Source: Ruminococcus sp. CAG:563 (lineage in GTDB: Bacteria; Bacillota; Clostridia; Oscillospirales; Acutalibacteraceae). Taken from it: DNA of 64,000 nucleotides. The notes beneath the pieces were generated by a model. That model had not been told where the DNA came from. It worked only from the letters and a program-made list of their open reading frames with translations, and made no database searches. Each line of letters starts with the position of its first letter. The stretch's first letter is position 1. Shown here in pieces: positions 34,924 through 44,597 of this stretch. Where the stretch lies: contig FR882085.1 in assembly GCA_000434915.1 (NCBI GenBank), forward strand, positions 37,520-101,519, in the 5' to 3' direction. The translations under genes and the position numbers were made by a program.

Positions 34924-35604
34924 TTAAAAAATTGAATAAAACAGCTGATTAAATGCGTTATAAATTAGCTTTGAAAGATACGACAGCGGTGTTGTCAAAA
35001 CGCCTGTGAGAAGTAAAAGGAACATAGCAGCCATGATATATCTTTCATATTTCATGATACCGAAATAAAATTTGCTCGGGAGAATCGCAAAGAGAATCCT
35101 TGAACCGTCAAGCGGCGGAATAGGAATTAAATTAAACACGGCGAGATTTATATTGATTATTGCCGAATACTGAAAAAAGATATTCAAGGCGAAAATTGCC
35201 GTCGTCATTTCTCCTCCGTGCTTAGATGCGGCAACAATGATGATGTAGCGAACCATAACCGAAAGGAAGCCGATTATGAGATTAGAAAGCGGACCCGCCA
35301 AAGCAATCAGTGCCATAGCAGCCTTTTTGTTTTTTATCTTTGTATTGCGAACATTAACGGGCACGGGCTTCGCATATCCGAAACCGACAAGAAGAATCAT
35401 GATTGCGCCCCACGGGCTGATGTGAGCCATAGGATTGAGCGTCAGCCGACCACTGAGTCTTGCTGTCTGGTCGCCGAGCTTTGTCGCAACAAGTGCGTGG
35501 GAATATTCATGTATCGGCATTACGCAGAAAACAACGAATGCGCTGACGCACACGCCCATAAATATTGACAGCGCATTGCCGCCTCTTATCAAATCAAGTA
35601 ACAT
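34924..35604 (-). CDS. Site-2 protease family zinc metalloprotease (M50)
   Basis: A 226-residue polytopic membrane protease. The zinc motif HEYSH lies near 32-36 in the PIHEYSHALVA segment, and the second site LIPIPPLDGSR is present with the conserved Asp. Several membrane helices surround these. This is a short M50B form without a PDZ domain, like YwhC of Bacillus. It lies 11 bases upstream of scpA, as in many Clostridia. The substrate is unknown. Confidence 0.9.
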   Translation of the reverse strand: MLLDLIRGGNALSIFMGVCVSAFVVFCVMPIHEYSHALVATKLGDQTARLSGRLTLNPMAHISPWGAIMILLVGFGYAKPVPVNVRNTKIKNKKAAMALIALAGPLSNLIIGFLSVMVRYIIIVAASKHGGEMTTAIFALNIFFQYSAIININLAVFNLIPIPPLDGSRILFAILPSKFYFGIMKYERYIMAAMFLLLLTGVLTTPLSYLSKLIYNAFNQLFYSIF

Positions 35605-35623
35605 AATAAACTATTCTCCATAA

Positions 35624-36463
35624 TTATATTAATGCAATTACGCCTCTCGGAAGTCCGCTCAAGTCGTTATAGGCTTTAACGACCGAGGCATGTTCCGAAA
35701 ACAGCTCGGAAATATATTCCGTCTGATCCTCGGCACATTCAACGGCAATAGCTCCGCCGCTTTTGATTTGTTTAATCCAGTCGGATGCTATTACACGGTA
35801 AAAATCATAACCGTCCTCGCCGCCGTCAAGTGCCGTTATCGGTTCTTTTTTAACCTCGCTTTGCAATCCATCGATATCGCTTGAGCGAATATACGGCGGA
35901 TTTGAAAGAATCAAATCGGGAGCAATGCCGGAAAGAGACGTTTTATCAAAAACATCACCTTTAACGGCTTTAACATTTTTAACACCGTTAAGCTCAATGT
36001 TTTTCATCAAATACTTGAAAGCATCGTCCGATTTTTCAACGGCATAAACCGTTGAATTCGGGCAAAGCTTTGCGACGCTTATCGCAATACAGCCGCTGCC
36101 GGAGCACAGGTCAAATACAATGGGATCATTCTTTTTTTTCAGAAAATCGAATGCAAATTCCGCAAGTATTTCCGTTTCCGGACGGGGAATCAACACGCCC
36201 TCGCCGACCTTGAAAGGCAAGCCCATGAATTCCCATTCTCCAAGAATATATTGAAGCGGCTCACCGCTCAAGCGGCGTTCAATCAAGCTGAAATACTTCT
36301 CAACGGCTTTCTCGTCAAGCTCTTTTTGAAAATCGAGTCTTAAAGCGAAATAATCACAATTCAGAGCATATTCTGCCAAGCAGCGTGCGTCATATTCCGC
36401 ATCGTCTGTACCGGCTGCTTTCAGCCTCTCTGCACCCGACTTTAAAAGCTCACTGATCGTCAT
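35624..36463 (-). CDS. prmC: Release factor glutamine methyltransferase
   Basis: A 279-residue SAM-dependent enzyme methylating the GGQ glutamine of RF1 and RF2. It has an N-terminal helical domain, then the methyltransferase fold with FDLCSGSGCIAIS and the NPPY motif in LSNPPYIRS. The ATG at 36463 has GAGG upstream and overlaps the DUF1385 gene by 14 bases. DUF1385-prmC pairing is common in Clostridia. Confidence 0.94.
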   Translation of the reverse strand: MTISELLKSGAERLKAAGTDDAEYDARCLAEYALNCDYFALRLDFQKELDEKAVEKYFSLIERRLSGEPLQYILGEWEFMGLPFKVGEGVLIPRPETEILAEFAFDFLKKKNDPIVFDLCSGSGCIAISVAKLCPNSTVYAVEKSDDAFKYLMKNIELNGVKNVKAVKGDVFDKTSLSGIAPDLILSNPPYIRSSDIDGLQSEVKKEPITALDGGEDGYDFYRVIASDWIKQIKSGGAIAVECAEDQTEYISELFSEHASVVKAYNDLSGLPRGVIALI

Positions 36464-37463
36464 TTTTATCCTCATTGTCGCTTTCTTCCGAAGCGGGGTC
36501 AACCGGATCGTTTATATTTTCCTTTTCCAAGCCGAGAGAAACCTTCAAAGAAGCAATGCCGACTTCAATAATATCATCCGTCGGCTCCTTTGTGGTGATT
36601 CTTTGAAGCCAAAGACCGGGGGCTGAAATTATCTTGGTAAAAAGATTATTCTTTTTACCGGCAAGCCGGATCGCTTCATATCCGATACTCATTATTATCG
36701 GAAGGATAAGAATTTTGATAATCATCCAAAGTGCCTTATAATCACGCACACCGGGAAAAATCATGACGACAATCGTCGAAACAAGTATGCTGATGATAAG
36801 AGTAAGGAAGATGAAGCTTGTGCCGCATCTCGGATGAAAACGGCGCTGTTTTCTTACGTTTTCAACAGTCAAATCAAGTCCGTTTTCGTAGCAGAAAATT
36901 GACTTATGCTCTGCACCGTGATACATAAACAGCCGCTTAATATCACTCATCAGCGAAACCGCCCACATATAGGTGATGAAAATTATAATTCTCATTACGC
37001 CTTCAATCGCCGGCTTCCAAACGTTGCTGTCGGCATTGCGAAGAATGAGGTCCGCAACCTGACTCGGCAGCCACATAAAGAGGAAAAACGCAAGGGCAAA
37101 ACCGATAATTCCGGAAATAATTCCGATAACGGTCATCATTTTAGGTCCGAAATGATCCGTAAGCCATCTGTCAAGCTTCGACATTTCCTCTGTTCCGTCA
37201 TCCTCAAGAGCCGTCGTCTTTTCGGCGGATTCCATAAGGCATTTATAGCCGAATATCATCTGCTCAACAAAACTGATAGGTCCCCTTATAAAAGGAATTC
37301 TTGCAAATTTATATTTATCCTTTAAGAAATGAGCTTTCTTAAGTTGTGTTTCAATTCTGCCGTCGGGCAGTCTGAGTGCCATTGCAACACCCTTTGGGCC
37401 GTTCATCATAACGCCCTCCATCAAGGCCTGTCCGCCGACGCTGATTTTGTTTTCTTCAGGCAT
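36450..37463 (-). CDS. DUF1385 membrane protein (YqhQ-like)
   Basis: A protein of about 337 residues beginning near the family motif SVGGQALMEGVMM. It has central hydrophobic segments (about 110-135, 155-170, 215-265) and the conserved motif YHGAEHKSIFCYE followed by HPRCGTSF. The biochemical role is unknown. A start at 37463 fits the family better than an ATG 6 bases upstream, and GGAGG serves either. The stop of the histidine kinase overlaps its start. Confidence 0.9.
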   Translation of the reverse strand: MPEENKISVGGQALMEGVMMNGPKGVAMALRLPDGRIETQLKKAHFLKDKYKFARIPFIRGPISFVEQMIFGYKCLMESAEKTTALEDDGTEEMSKLDRWLTDHFGPKMMTVIGIISGIIGFALAFFLFMWLPSQVADLILRNADSNVWKPAIEGVMRIIIFITYMWAVSLMSDIKRLFMYHGAEHKSIFCYENGLDLTVENVRKQRRFHPRCGTSFIFLTLIISILVSTIVVMIFPGVRDYKALWMIIKILILPIIMSIGYEAIRLAGKKNNLFTKIISAPGLWLQRITTKEPTDDIIEVGIASLKVSLGLEKENINDPVDPASEESDNEDKNDDQ

Positions 37464-38976
37464 CTTCATTTTCCTCCATTGCCTTTTTCTCGTTTTCGGC
37501 AGCTATAGCTGCGTCGATATCCCATACATCCTCAAGCTCAACATGGTCAATGTCGAAGCTAATCGTAACGGTTGTTCCCTGACCGAGAACGCTGTCAATA
37601 TCGAATGTTCCGTGGTGAAGCCGAACTATTTCGTCAACAACGGCAAGTCCGATTCCCGAACCGTGAACAGTCATGTTTGTCTTGTAGAATTTTTCTTTAA
37701 CGTGCGGCAAATCCTCGGCGGAAATTCCGCAGCCGGTATCCGAAATCACGATTGTAATTTTATCGTCCTTAATCTCCGTTGAAACAACGATTTTTCCGCC
37801 CTGCTTTGTATATTTGAGAGCATTATCCAAAATGTTAACAAAAACCTGCTTGATTCTGTCCGGGTCGCCGTCCATCGGAGCAGGCAGATTCGGCGCATTA
37901 TAAACAAGCTCAATGCCCTCTCGCATCGCCCTGTCCTTAAAGGCAAAAACAGTTTCGTCCAGCTCTGCAAGAATATCCATTTTTTCGTTTTTAAGAACCA
38001 TTCTGCCGCTTTGCATTCTTGAAAAATCAAGAAGTTCTTCAACAATTCCGTTAAGCCTCGAGGATTCGCTGATTATAACATTCATGCCTCTTTTGGTAAG
38101 ATTCGGGTCGGTATCTCCGATCTGCAAGAGAGTTTCTCCCCATCCCTTTATTGCCGTCAGCGGCGTTCTCAATTCATGAGAAACCGTAGATATAAAGTCA
38201 TTTTTTATCTTATCCGAGGTCTTGATTTTCTCAGCCATCTCATTGATTGTGTTGCAAAGCTGACCGATCTCATCTTTATAGAGATAATGGTCTATTCTCG
38301 CATCGTAGTTGCCGTCGGCAATCATTTTCGCCGTGTCGCAAACCTCCTGAATCGGCCTTACAATCGAGTTGATAAATACCGTTCCCGAGATAACAAGAAG
38401 AAGAACAAGGATCAGGAAAACAAGCGATATTATAAAATACCATGTCCCGATTTGGTCATCGATTTCGACTAAGGAAATCATGTATCTGACCGAACCCACC
38501 TGCTTGTTTTCTGCGTCGGTGATAATTTTTGTCAGAGCTATAATTTTTTCTCCCGAGGAATTTTCTCCGTGCCAGACTGCGGAATTCATGCCGTTGGTCA
38601 TTGCATCTTCATATTCCGGAATCTGAATCTTGCTGTTAACGGGGAAACCGCTTGAGGAGATAAACACACTGCCGTATTTATCGAGCACCCAAACCTCAAC
38701 AGAGGATTTATCGGTGAAATCGCTTATATACTCACGAGCACCCTTTTCAAAAACGGCATCATCGTTTGAAGCATAATTTTCAAAATAAATATCAACTATG
38801 CCGTTTGCATATGATTCGATTTTTCGCTCAACCGTCGAATAGTAATAGGAATGAATAAAGTACGCAGCGGCAACACAGATGATAAGCAGAACGGAGACGA
38901 TTATTGTTGATGTCTGAAAAAGCCAGCGTTTAGTCAGACCGCCTTTGAAATTGAGTTTGCTGTTTTTTTCTGCCAT
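37456..38976 (-). CDS. Membrane sensor histidine kinase
   Basis: A 506-residue kinase. Transmembrane helices at about 20-43 and 179-202 flank an extracytoplasmic sensor. A HAMP domain (203-255) follows, then HisKA with the phospho-accepting His267 in TVSHELRTPL, and the ATPase domain with N box DNALKYT, G1 DTGCGIS and G2 GSGIGLAVV. The start has GGGGTGAT upstream. It lies 38 bases after its response regulator and resembles the PhoR/WalK class. The signal is unknown. Confidence 0.94.
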   Translation of the reverse strand: MAEKNSKLNFKGGLTKRWLFQTSTIIVSVLLIICVAAAYFIHSYYYSTVERKIESYANGIVDIYFENYASNDDAVFEKGAREYISDFTDKSSVEVWVLDKYGSVFISSSGFPVNSKIQIPEYEDAMTNGMNSAVWHGENSSGEKIIALTKIITDAENKQVGSVRYMISLVEIDDQIGTWYFIISLVFLILVLLLVISGTVFINSIVRPIQEVCDTAKMIADGNYDARIDHYLYKDEIGQLCNTINEMAEKIKTSDKIKNDFISTVSHELRTPLTAIKGWGETLLQIGDTDPNLTKRGMNVIISESSRLNGIVEELLDFSRMQSGRMVLKNEKMDILAELDETVFAFKDRAMREGIELVYNAPNLPAPMDGDPDRIKQVFVNILDNALKYTKQGGKIVVSTEIKDDKITIVISDTGCGISAEDLPHVKEKFYKTNMTVHGSGIGLAVVDEIVRLHHGTFDIDSVLGQGTTVTISFDIDHVELEDVWDIDAAIAAENEKKAMEENEDA

Positions 38977-39014
38977 CCGTATCACCCCTTTGCAAGTTAA
39001 CTGTGTACTAAAAA

Positions 39015-39722
39015 TCAGATCCAGGCATATCCGAAGCCCCAGCGTGTAAGCAAATGCTTCGGATTTGACGGATCGGGTTCAATCTTCTTCCTGATTCGTC
39101 TTATATTAACGTCGACAATTTTTTCTTCACCGAAATATTCTGTACCCCAAACATGGTTTAGAATATCCGTTCGGCTGAGATTCGTTCCCTGATTGCGGAA
39201 GAAATATTCAAGAATCTGGAACTCGACCTGAGTAACATCAATCTTTCTTCCGTTACAGGTCAGTGTCCGGCTCTTGCAGTCAAGCTTAAACTCACCCGAG
39301 GTTATAACATTCTCATCATCCTCTTCGCTGTTACGCTTCAGCGACGAGGAAACACGTCTTGCGAGAGCATCAACCCTTGCGGTAAATTCAGACGGAGAGA
39401 ACGGCTTTGTAACATAGTCGTCTGCACCGAGAAGCAAGCCGTTAACCTTATCCATTTCCTGAGTTTTGGCAGTAAGCATCATAATTCCGATATTGTTGCT
39501 CATCGCTCTGAGCTTTTTGCAAAGCTCAAGTCCGTCCATTCTCGGCATCATAATATCGAGAACGGCAATGGAAATGCCGTCGGGATCGAGCTTGTATTTT
39601 TCATAGGCGTCAAGTCCGTCAAAGGCTTCAACAACCTCATAGCCCGCTCTTTTAAGGTTGATAACAATAAATTCTCTTATTGTTTCTTCATCCTCGGCAA
39701 CCAGGATTTTTATCGGTTTCAT
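39015..39722 (-). CDS. OmpR-family response regulator
   Basis: A 235-residue regulator with a receiver domain (Asp10/Asp11, phospho-acceptor Asp56, Lys106) and a winged-helix DNA-binding domain in the C-terminal third, with RTDILNHVWG as recognition region. It likely acts with the histidine kinase gene directly downstream. Its ATG overlaps the stop of the upstream lipoprotein by four bases, placing the lipoprotein in the same unit. Confidence 0.95.
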   Translation of the reverse strand: MKPIKILVAEDEETIREFIVINLKRAGYEVVEAFDGLDAYEKYKLDPDGISIAVLDIMMPRMDGLELCKKLRAMSNNIGIMMLTAKTQEMDKVNGLLLGADDYVTKPFSPSEFTARVDALARRVSSSLKRNSEEDDENVITSGEFKLDCKSRTLTCNGRKIDVTQVEFQILEYFFRNQGTNLSRTDILNHVWGTEYFGEEKIVDVNIRRIRKKIEPDPSNPKHLLTRWGFGYAWI

Positions 39723-41119
39723 TTTTTTCCTCCTAAAATCGTTGTGTTAAAATTATTAGTGAGATTTTCGTCCTTTACTCCGAAATCGGTTCCGTCCTGC
39801 GTTATCGTGTAGACATAGGTCGTGCTTCCGTATGAAGTAAGGAGCTTTGAGTTTTTATATTTTGTCTTTTCCGGTTCATCGTTTTTATCATAATAATAAA
39901 TGCTGAACAGAAGATTTCCCAATTTTTCCTCGTAGCTGTCCCAATGGTAGAAATCCCATTGTCCCTCATTTCCGAGAACGGTTATTCTGCCGACCCAGCT
40001 GCTCGGAATATTAAGAATGTAACCGCCGTCCTCGTCAACAACGGAATATTGAACGGCTCTAAGCTTGTCATTGCGAAATTTAACCCATTTGGTATAGTAA
40101 AGATTTTTTGTCGGGGTCTCGACTTTCTCATTCGACGAATTCATGATAAGACCATTCGAACTGTTGTCAACAACCGACGAGCCGGGCATATCGACGCTGA
40201 CCGGAATCTCTATAAATCCGTCCGAATCAAAGTCCTGTGCAAAAAGCTTATTGTGACGAAGAGTTTGCGATGTTGTTTGTGTTGCATCATCAAAGAGCGG
40301 AGCGACAAGAGTGTTCTTGTCATCATCCCAATAGATAACCTCGGTTATCATATCGTTATCGCCCTTAAACGCTTCGACATAAATAAGTCGCAAATCGTCA
40401 ACCTTTTCAACCTTGATATTCGAATATGAGGAGATATTTCCGTCAGTTTTAATCGAACTGAGCATTTGAAGCGAAGCGGACTTCGAATCAAACGTATATG
40501 CGGTTGCAGCCGAAGTATAGTGATCGGAAACAGTTGAATCAACGCTCATTGCAAAAATATCATCTATTCCGTCGCCGTTTACGTCGATGATATCAAGATA
40601 CGAATACGGGAAAGATGAAATAAGCTTCAAATCTCCGGCAGAAATATCATAAACGGCAAAAGCTTTATTCGTCTTACTTGAAAACAAGTTCCAACCGATT
40701 ACGATTTCCGAAGTCCCGTCCCGATTCAAATCGGCAAACTTAACCTCATCAACCGAGCTTCCGAGTCCGTCATACGAATTAACCGGGACCCAGTTGTCCT
40801 CCTTGTATTCGAAATAATACATTTTAACAAGGTCGGGCTTTTTCTTTTCGGTATAGAAAACGATAGCTTCCTCGTCCTTATCCATATCAAAATCGTTGAC
40901 TATAAATGCCGAACGATAAAGGCCGTTTTCCGGAGTTGAAAGGCTATAATCCTTATCAACAAGCTTTTCAAAGGAATCCTGAAGTCCCTGATATTTACCC
41001 GAAAGCCTCGGCGGTCGGAGAAGATTATCAAAAGAAGAAAATCTGAATGAGCAGCCGCTGAGCGAAACCGAAAGCACAATAACAAGCGCAACCGCCAAAA
41101 GTCGTTTAAGCTGTTTCAT
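39719..41119 (-). CDS. FG-GAP/VCBS-like repeat lipoprotein
   Basis: A 466-residue lipoprotein whose signal peptide ends at lipobox LSGC with Cys23. The exterior part contains at least four calcium-loop-like D-x-(D/N)-x-D repeats (near 76-85, 130-138, 179-187 and about 290), typical of FG-GAP/VCBS beta-propeller blades that bind ligands or other proteins. It is the first gene of an operon with a response regulator (4-base overlap) and histidine kinase, so it may help sense or modulate their signal. That role is inferred from position. Confidence 0.85.
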   Translation of the reverse strand: MKQLKRLLAVALVIVLSVSLSGCSFRFSSFDNLLRPPRLSGKYQGLQDSFEKLVDKDYSLSTPENGLYRSAFIVNDFDMDKDEEAIVFYTEKKKPDLVKMYYFEYKEDNWVPVNSYDGLGSSVDEVKFADLNRDGTSEIVIGWNLFSSKTNKAFAVYDISAGDLKLISSFPYSYLDIIDVNGDGIDDIFAMSVDSTVSDHYTSAATAYTFDSKSASLQMLSSIKTDGNISSYSNIKVEKVDDLRLIYVEAFKGDNDMITEVIYWDDDKNTLVAPLFDDATQTTSQTLRHNKLFAQDFDSDGFIEIPVSVDMPGSSVVDNSSNGLIMNSSNEKVETPTKNLYYTKWVKFRNDKLRAVQYSVVDEDGGYILNIPSSWVGRITVLGNEGQWDFYHWDSYEEKLGNLLFSIYYYDKNDEPEKTKYKNSKLLTSYGSTTYVYTITQDGTDFGVKDENLTNNFNTTILGGKK

Positions 41120-41186
41120 TATGACCTCTCCTTTTCGCTTATATTTGAAAAAGCATATAAACTTTTCCCATATTAACAGTCATTAC

Positions 41187-41216
41187 ATTATAGCACACTG
41201 TATGTCACTTTTACAA
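41187..41216 (-). promoter_or_regulatory. Sigma-A promoter of the lipoprotein/two-component operon
   Basis: On the minus strand TTGTAA and TATAAT are separated by 18 bases, and the -10 is extended by TGC. It is the only clear promoter upstream of the long minus-strand run that follows. Confidence 0.7.
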
Positions 41217-41260
41217 CAGAAAAAGAATAAATTTCTGAATTTTTTAATGATTTCATAAAT

Positions 41261-41300
41261 AAAAGACCGACTGAACAACTTAGAAGTCATTTAGTCGGTC
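41261..41300 (-). terminator. Terminator of the cdaA-cdaR operon
   Basis: An eight-base perfect GC-containing stem (41265-41272 with 41293-41300) is followed on the minus strand by TTTTATTTAT. It ends the transcript just after the cdaR stop. Confidence 0.8.
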
Positions 41301-41306
41301 AAATAA

Positions 41307-42596
41307 TCAGTTTTGTATAATTACAGCCGTGTAGCTTCCGCTTACCCAGCAATTTTTTGAGTTTTTGAGAGTCACGGTAACAGGTACGCTGTTCTCCCCT
41401 TCCTCAAGCTTAATGTTTGTCAGATTGATACTGATTTCAAGCATATTGGCATTAACGCTTTTGAGAGCCGTCTGTGTTCCGACAACGGTTATCTGCCCGA
41501 TCGAATCAAGCTCAACATTGCCTGCACTGACGCCGGAACCGCCTGTAATCATTATCGAATTAATGCCCGGCTCAAGTGTCTTTGTCGAAAGGCCGTCTGT
41601 GTTTACTTCAACGCTGAAAGACGATGTACCGTCCAAGAACTTAGCTGTTTTAACATTCGATGCAAGGAAGGTAAAGCTTCCGTTTGACGGCGTAATCTGA
41701 GTGAAATCTATTGAACCGATTTCAAGCGAGTTAGTCGTATCCGAACCGTTTTGAAGTACGGCAACTCTGACCCTGCTCGGAGAAATACTGTAAACCAACG
41801 GGCTGTTGATATAGTCCGATGGTGTGTTCTTGAACGAGACGGAGACAGCCGACGTTTGCATCTTGTAAACAGGAAGCGTAACGGGAATCTTCAGGTTGCT
41901 TTCGCCGTTGATTTTAACATATTTTGAATCGAGATCGCTGCCGTTGCTGAGCACAACAGATGCGTCGATCGTTTCGCTTTGGGTAAGTTTTTTTTCAATC
42001 GGAATGTCGGCATAGGCCGCAGTAATTGAATTGACCTCGGTCTGAGCACCCGAAACCTTGACGGTTTTCGTATCATAGATTATATCCGCCTTATCGAACA
42101 TATAGTCGTCTGCAGTATAATCGTCAAGCTCCGAAATAATCCTCGGGGTAACCTCAACCTCTTTCTCGGCGTATTTATCAAAGAAAACCTCGATGTAATC
42201 GGCCGATTTGGAGACAATTTCATAGTCCGCATTGGCGTCCTTTGCCGTCACCTTGACAACAAGGCTGTGCTTTCCTGCCGAATCAACATAAGCAGTCTGC
42301 GCAGTTGCTTCGAAATCATCGGCAGTTAAAAGATCTCCGCCGACAATGTAACGGTTTCCGCGAACGGTAACATTGATCGTATAATCGCTCTGGCCGAAAA
42401 TCTGTAAGCCGAGCTTATCGGGAACGCTGTTATTCATGTCGATTTTAACAGGAATATCCTTGATTTCGTTTTCGACTACGGGAGCATATTCCAACGCTAC
42501 AACGATCCAAAAAATAAACGCAACAACAATAGAAAATACTACAAGAAATTTTGTGTTTGAAAAGAGCTGTCTGAGGCTCAACTTTTTTGCTTTCAT
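41307..42596 (-). CDS. cdaR: YbbR-domain regulator of diadenylate cyclase
   Basis: A 429-residue membrane-anchored protein. A single N-terminal transmembrane helix (about 17-34) is followed by a large extracytoplasmic region built of YbbR beta repeats (about four). CdaR binds and tunes CdaA. It overlaps cdaA by four bases. A glmM gene, often third in this operon, is not present because a terminator follows. Confidence 0.9.
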   Translation of the reverse strand: MKAKKLSLRQLFSNTKFLVVFSIVVAFIFWIVVALEYAPVVENEIKDIPVKIDMNNSVPDKLGLQIFGQSDYTINVTVRGNRYIVGGDLLTADDFEATAQTAYVDSAGKHSLVVKVTAKDANADYEIVSKSADYIEVFFDKYAEKEVEVTPRIISELDDYTADDYMFDKADIIYDTKTVKVSGAQTEVNSITAAYADIPIEKKLTQSETIDASVVLSNGSDLDSKYVKINGESNLKIPVTLPVYKMQTSAVSVSFKNTPSDYINSPLVYSISPSRVRVAVLQNGSDTTNSLEIGSIDFTQITPSNGSFTFLASNVKTAKFLDGTSSFSVEVNTDGLSTKTLEPGINSIMITGGSGVSAGNVELDSIGQITVVGTQTALKSVNANMLEISINLTNIKLEEGENSVPVTVTLKNSKNCWVSGSYTAVIIQN

Positions 42597-43489
42597 TTCT
42601 TAAATTTCTCCTTTACATTGGTAAGAAGAACCGAGAAGAATGATTTCTTCTCCTTGTTTGCATTGTCGGGCAGAATGTAATCCATGAGTCTCTCCATCAA
42701 GATTCCGTCGGAAACGCCTCTCTCAAGCTCACCGCCGCAGGCAATGGAAATCTTGCCTGTTTCTTCTGAAACAACAACGGCAACCGCGTCGCTCTTTTCG
42801 GAAATTCCGAGAGAAGCTCTGTGCCTTGTACCCAACTCACTGCTGAGAGAATTATTATCCGTCAGCGGAAGAATACAGCCGGCCGCAACAACTCTTCCGT
42901 CACGAATTACGACACCGCCGTCGTGGAGAGCCGAATTTGGGAAAAAGAGTGCATTAATAAGCTCCCTTGAAACCTTTGCGTCAACGACTGTTCCTGTGTT
43001 GATGATATCGCCGAGCATTGTATTACGCTCAAAGATGATCAAAGCTCCGATTTTCTTATCGCTCATATCACGACACGCCTTGCATATTTCAAGCACAGCT
43101 CTTTTCTTTCTCTCATAAAGAGCGTCGCCCTGCTGTGCGCCGAAAAAGTTCAGGAAAGCAAAACGACTTCGTCCCATCGTTTCAAGCGCATGCCTTATTT
43201 CCGGCGTGAACAAAATTATAAGCACAAGAATAAAATCACGCAGAATCGTCTTAAAGAGATATGTGCTCGCCTGCATGTTCAAAAGGCTGATTATTGCATA
43301 GATAACAGCGACGATTACAAGACCTTTAACAATCTGAATTCCTCTTGTTTCCTTAAGCATCTTAATTGCGCTGAAAACGAGAAAAGCGACAAAGGCTATA
43401 TCGAGCGTATCAGTTGTTATATTATAGGAAGAGAACAAAGCCAGCAGTCTGTCCCAAAGGACACTGACATTTTCCATTAAAGCGTTCAT
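42593..43489 (-). CDS. cdaA: Diadenylate cyclase
   Basis: A 298-residue membrane enzyme making c-di-AMP from two ATP. Three N-terminal helices (about 30-45, 52-70, 80-96) are followed by the DAC domain with the DGG motif at 190-192 and the RHR motif at 222-224, both intact. C-di-AMP controls potassium transport and cell-wall homeostasis. Its promoter sits in the end of ispF. Confidence 0.95.
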   Translation of the reverse strand: MNALMENVSVLWDRLLALFSSYNITTDTLDIAFVAFLVFSAIKMLKETRGIQIVKGLVIVAVIYAIISLLNMQASTYLFKTILRDFILVLIILFTPEIRHALETMGRSRFAFLNFFGAQQGDALYERKKRAVLEICKACRDMSDKKIGALIIFERNTMLGDIINTGTVVDAKVSRELINALFFPNSALHDGGVVIRDGRVVAAGCILPLTDNNSLSSELGTRHRASLGISEKSDAVAVVVSEETGKISIACGGELERGVSDGILMERLMDYILPDNANKEKKSFFSVLLTNVKEKFKK

Positions 43490-43518
43490 ATTTTTCTCCG
43501 ATAAACATTATTTTATTA

Positions 43519-43547
43519 ATTATAGCATATAATTTAATTTTTATCAA
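43519..43547 (-). promoter_or_regulatory. Sigma-A promoter of cdaA-cdaR
   Basis: TTGATA and TATAAT are separated by 17 bases on the minus strand, and the -10 is extended by TGC. It overlaps the last codons of ispF. Confidence 0.7.
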
Positions 43548-44007
43548 TAAGGCAGACACAGTGAGCTGAAATTCCTTCTCCCCTGCCCGTGAAGCCCATT
43601 TCCTCCTCGGTAGTTGCCTTAACGCTGATATTGTCAATCGAGGTTGAAAGAGCGGCAGCGATATTCATTCTCATTTCGGGAATATACGGCTTCATCTTCG
43701 GCCTCTGAGCGATAATCGTTGCGTCAACGTTAATTACCTTATAACCGCTTTCTCTGAGCCTTTCAAAAACCCTGCGAAGAAGCACAAGACTGTCCGCATC
43801 AAGGAACTGAAGGTCATTATCAGGGAACATTCCGCCGATATCGCCCATTGCGGCTGCACCTAAAAGAGAATCGCTCACGGCGTGGAGAAGAACATCGGCG
43901 TCCGAATGACCCAAAAGGCCCTTTTCATAAGGAATTTTAACTCCGCCGACAATCAAGTCACGACCCTCAACGAGCTTATGTACATCATATCCGTGTCCTA
44001 TTCTCAT
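43534..44007 (-). CDS. ispF: 2-C-methyl-D-erythritol 2,4-cyclodiphosphate synthase
   Basis: A 157-residue non-mevalonate pathway enzyme. The metal-binding motif GYDVH (Asp8, His10) and [13 protein letters not shown] are intact, and the C-terminal [12 protein letters not shown] segment matches. Its start overlaps the Toprim gene by four bases. No ispD is nearby. Confidence 0.95.
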   Translation of the reverse strand: MRIGHGYDVHKLVEGRDLIVGGVKIPYEKGLLGHSDADVLLHAVSDSLLGAAAMGDIGGMFPDNDLQFLDADSLVLLRRVFERLRESGYKVINVDATIIAQRPKMKPYIPEMRMNIAAALSTSIDNISVKATTEEEMGFTGRGEGISAHCVCLIDKN

Positions 44008-44597
44008 AAAATCTCCTCCGATTCAACAAGTCTTTTGTATTCGTCATATGTGATGAATGTGTTTAAAATATCAAGCATTGCTTTCGTTGACATTCTTTCG
44101 GGCAAATCGAGACTTTTGAGCAAAGCAGTTCTTTTCTTCTTACTTTCCGCACCGCCTGTCAATCCGTCGTCAAAAAAATCGTTAAGCGTAATTTTCTTTT
44201 TTTCTGTCGCTTTGCTTTGAGAAGTTCCGATTCCCGCTTTGTTAAAAGCATCCTTTAATATCTCAACCGAAACGCCCTCAACGCCAAGCTTGCCCTCTTT
44301 AGAAGCCGATTCCTTGCGCTTCTCCTTGCCGTAGATATCGGGAATATAGACATTTGTAATATACTCCTTCGGCACGATTGAAGTGATGAAATTTCTGATT
44401 ACAAATCCGGCTGAATCGCTGTCCGTCAGGATTACAATACCCTTTGACTCGGCAAGCTTTCTGATAAGTTTTTGCTTATCCTTATCCTTAAAGATTCCAA
44501 AGCCCTCGGTTTCAATAATTATTCCGTCAATCATTGACGAGAGTTTGATTTTATCGTATTTTCCCTCAACGATGATAATCCTGTCAACCTTAATCAT
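44004..44597 (-). CDS. Toprim-domain protein, RNase M5-like
   Basis: A 197-residue protein with an N-terminal Toprim domain: conserved Glu in the VEGKYD motif near 10-15 and the acidic TDSDSAG motif near 58-64. The C-terminal part has the DUF4093 extension (Lys/Glu-rich). RnmV (ribonuclease M5), which matures 5S rRNA, is the closest family. It overlaps holA upstream and ispF downstream. Confidence 0.85.
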   Translation of the reverse strand: MIKVDRIIIVEGKYDKIKLSSMIDGIIIETEGFGIFKDKDKQKLIRKLAESKGIVILTDSDSAGFVIRNFITSIVPKEYITNVYIPDIYGKEKRKESASKEGKLGVEGVSVEILKDAFNKAGIGTSQSKATEKKKITLNDFFDDGLTGGAESKKKRTALLKSLDLPERMSTKAMLDILNTFITYDEYKRLVESEEIL

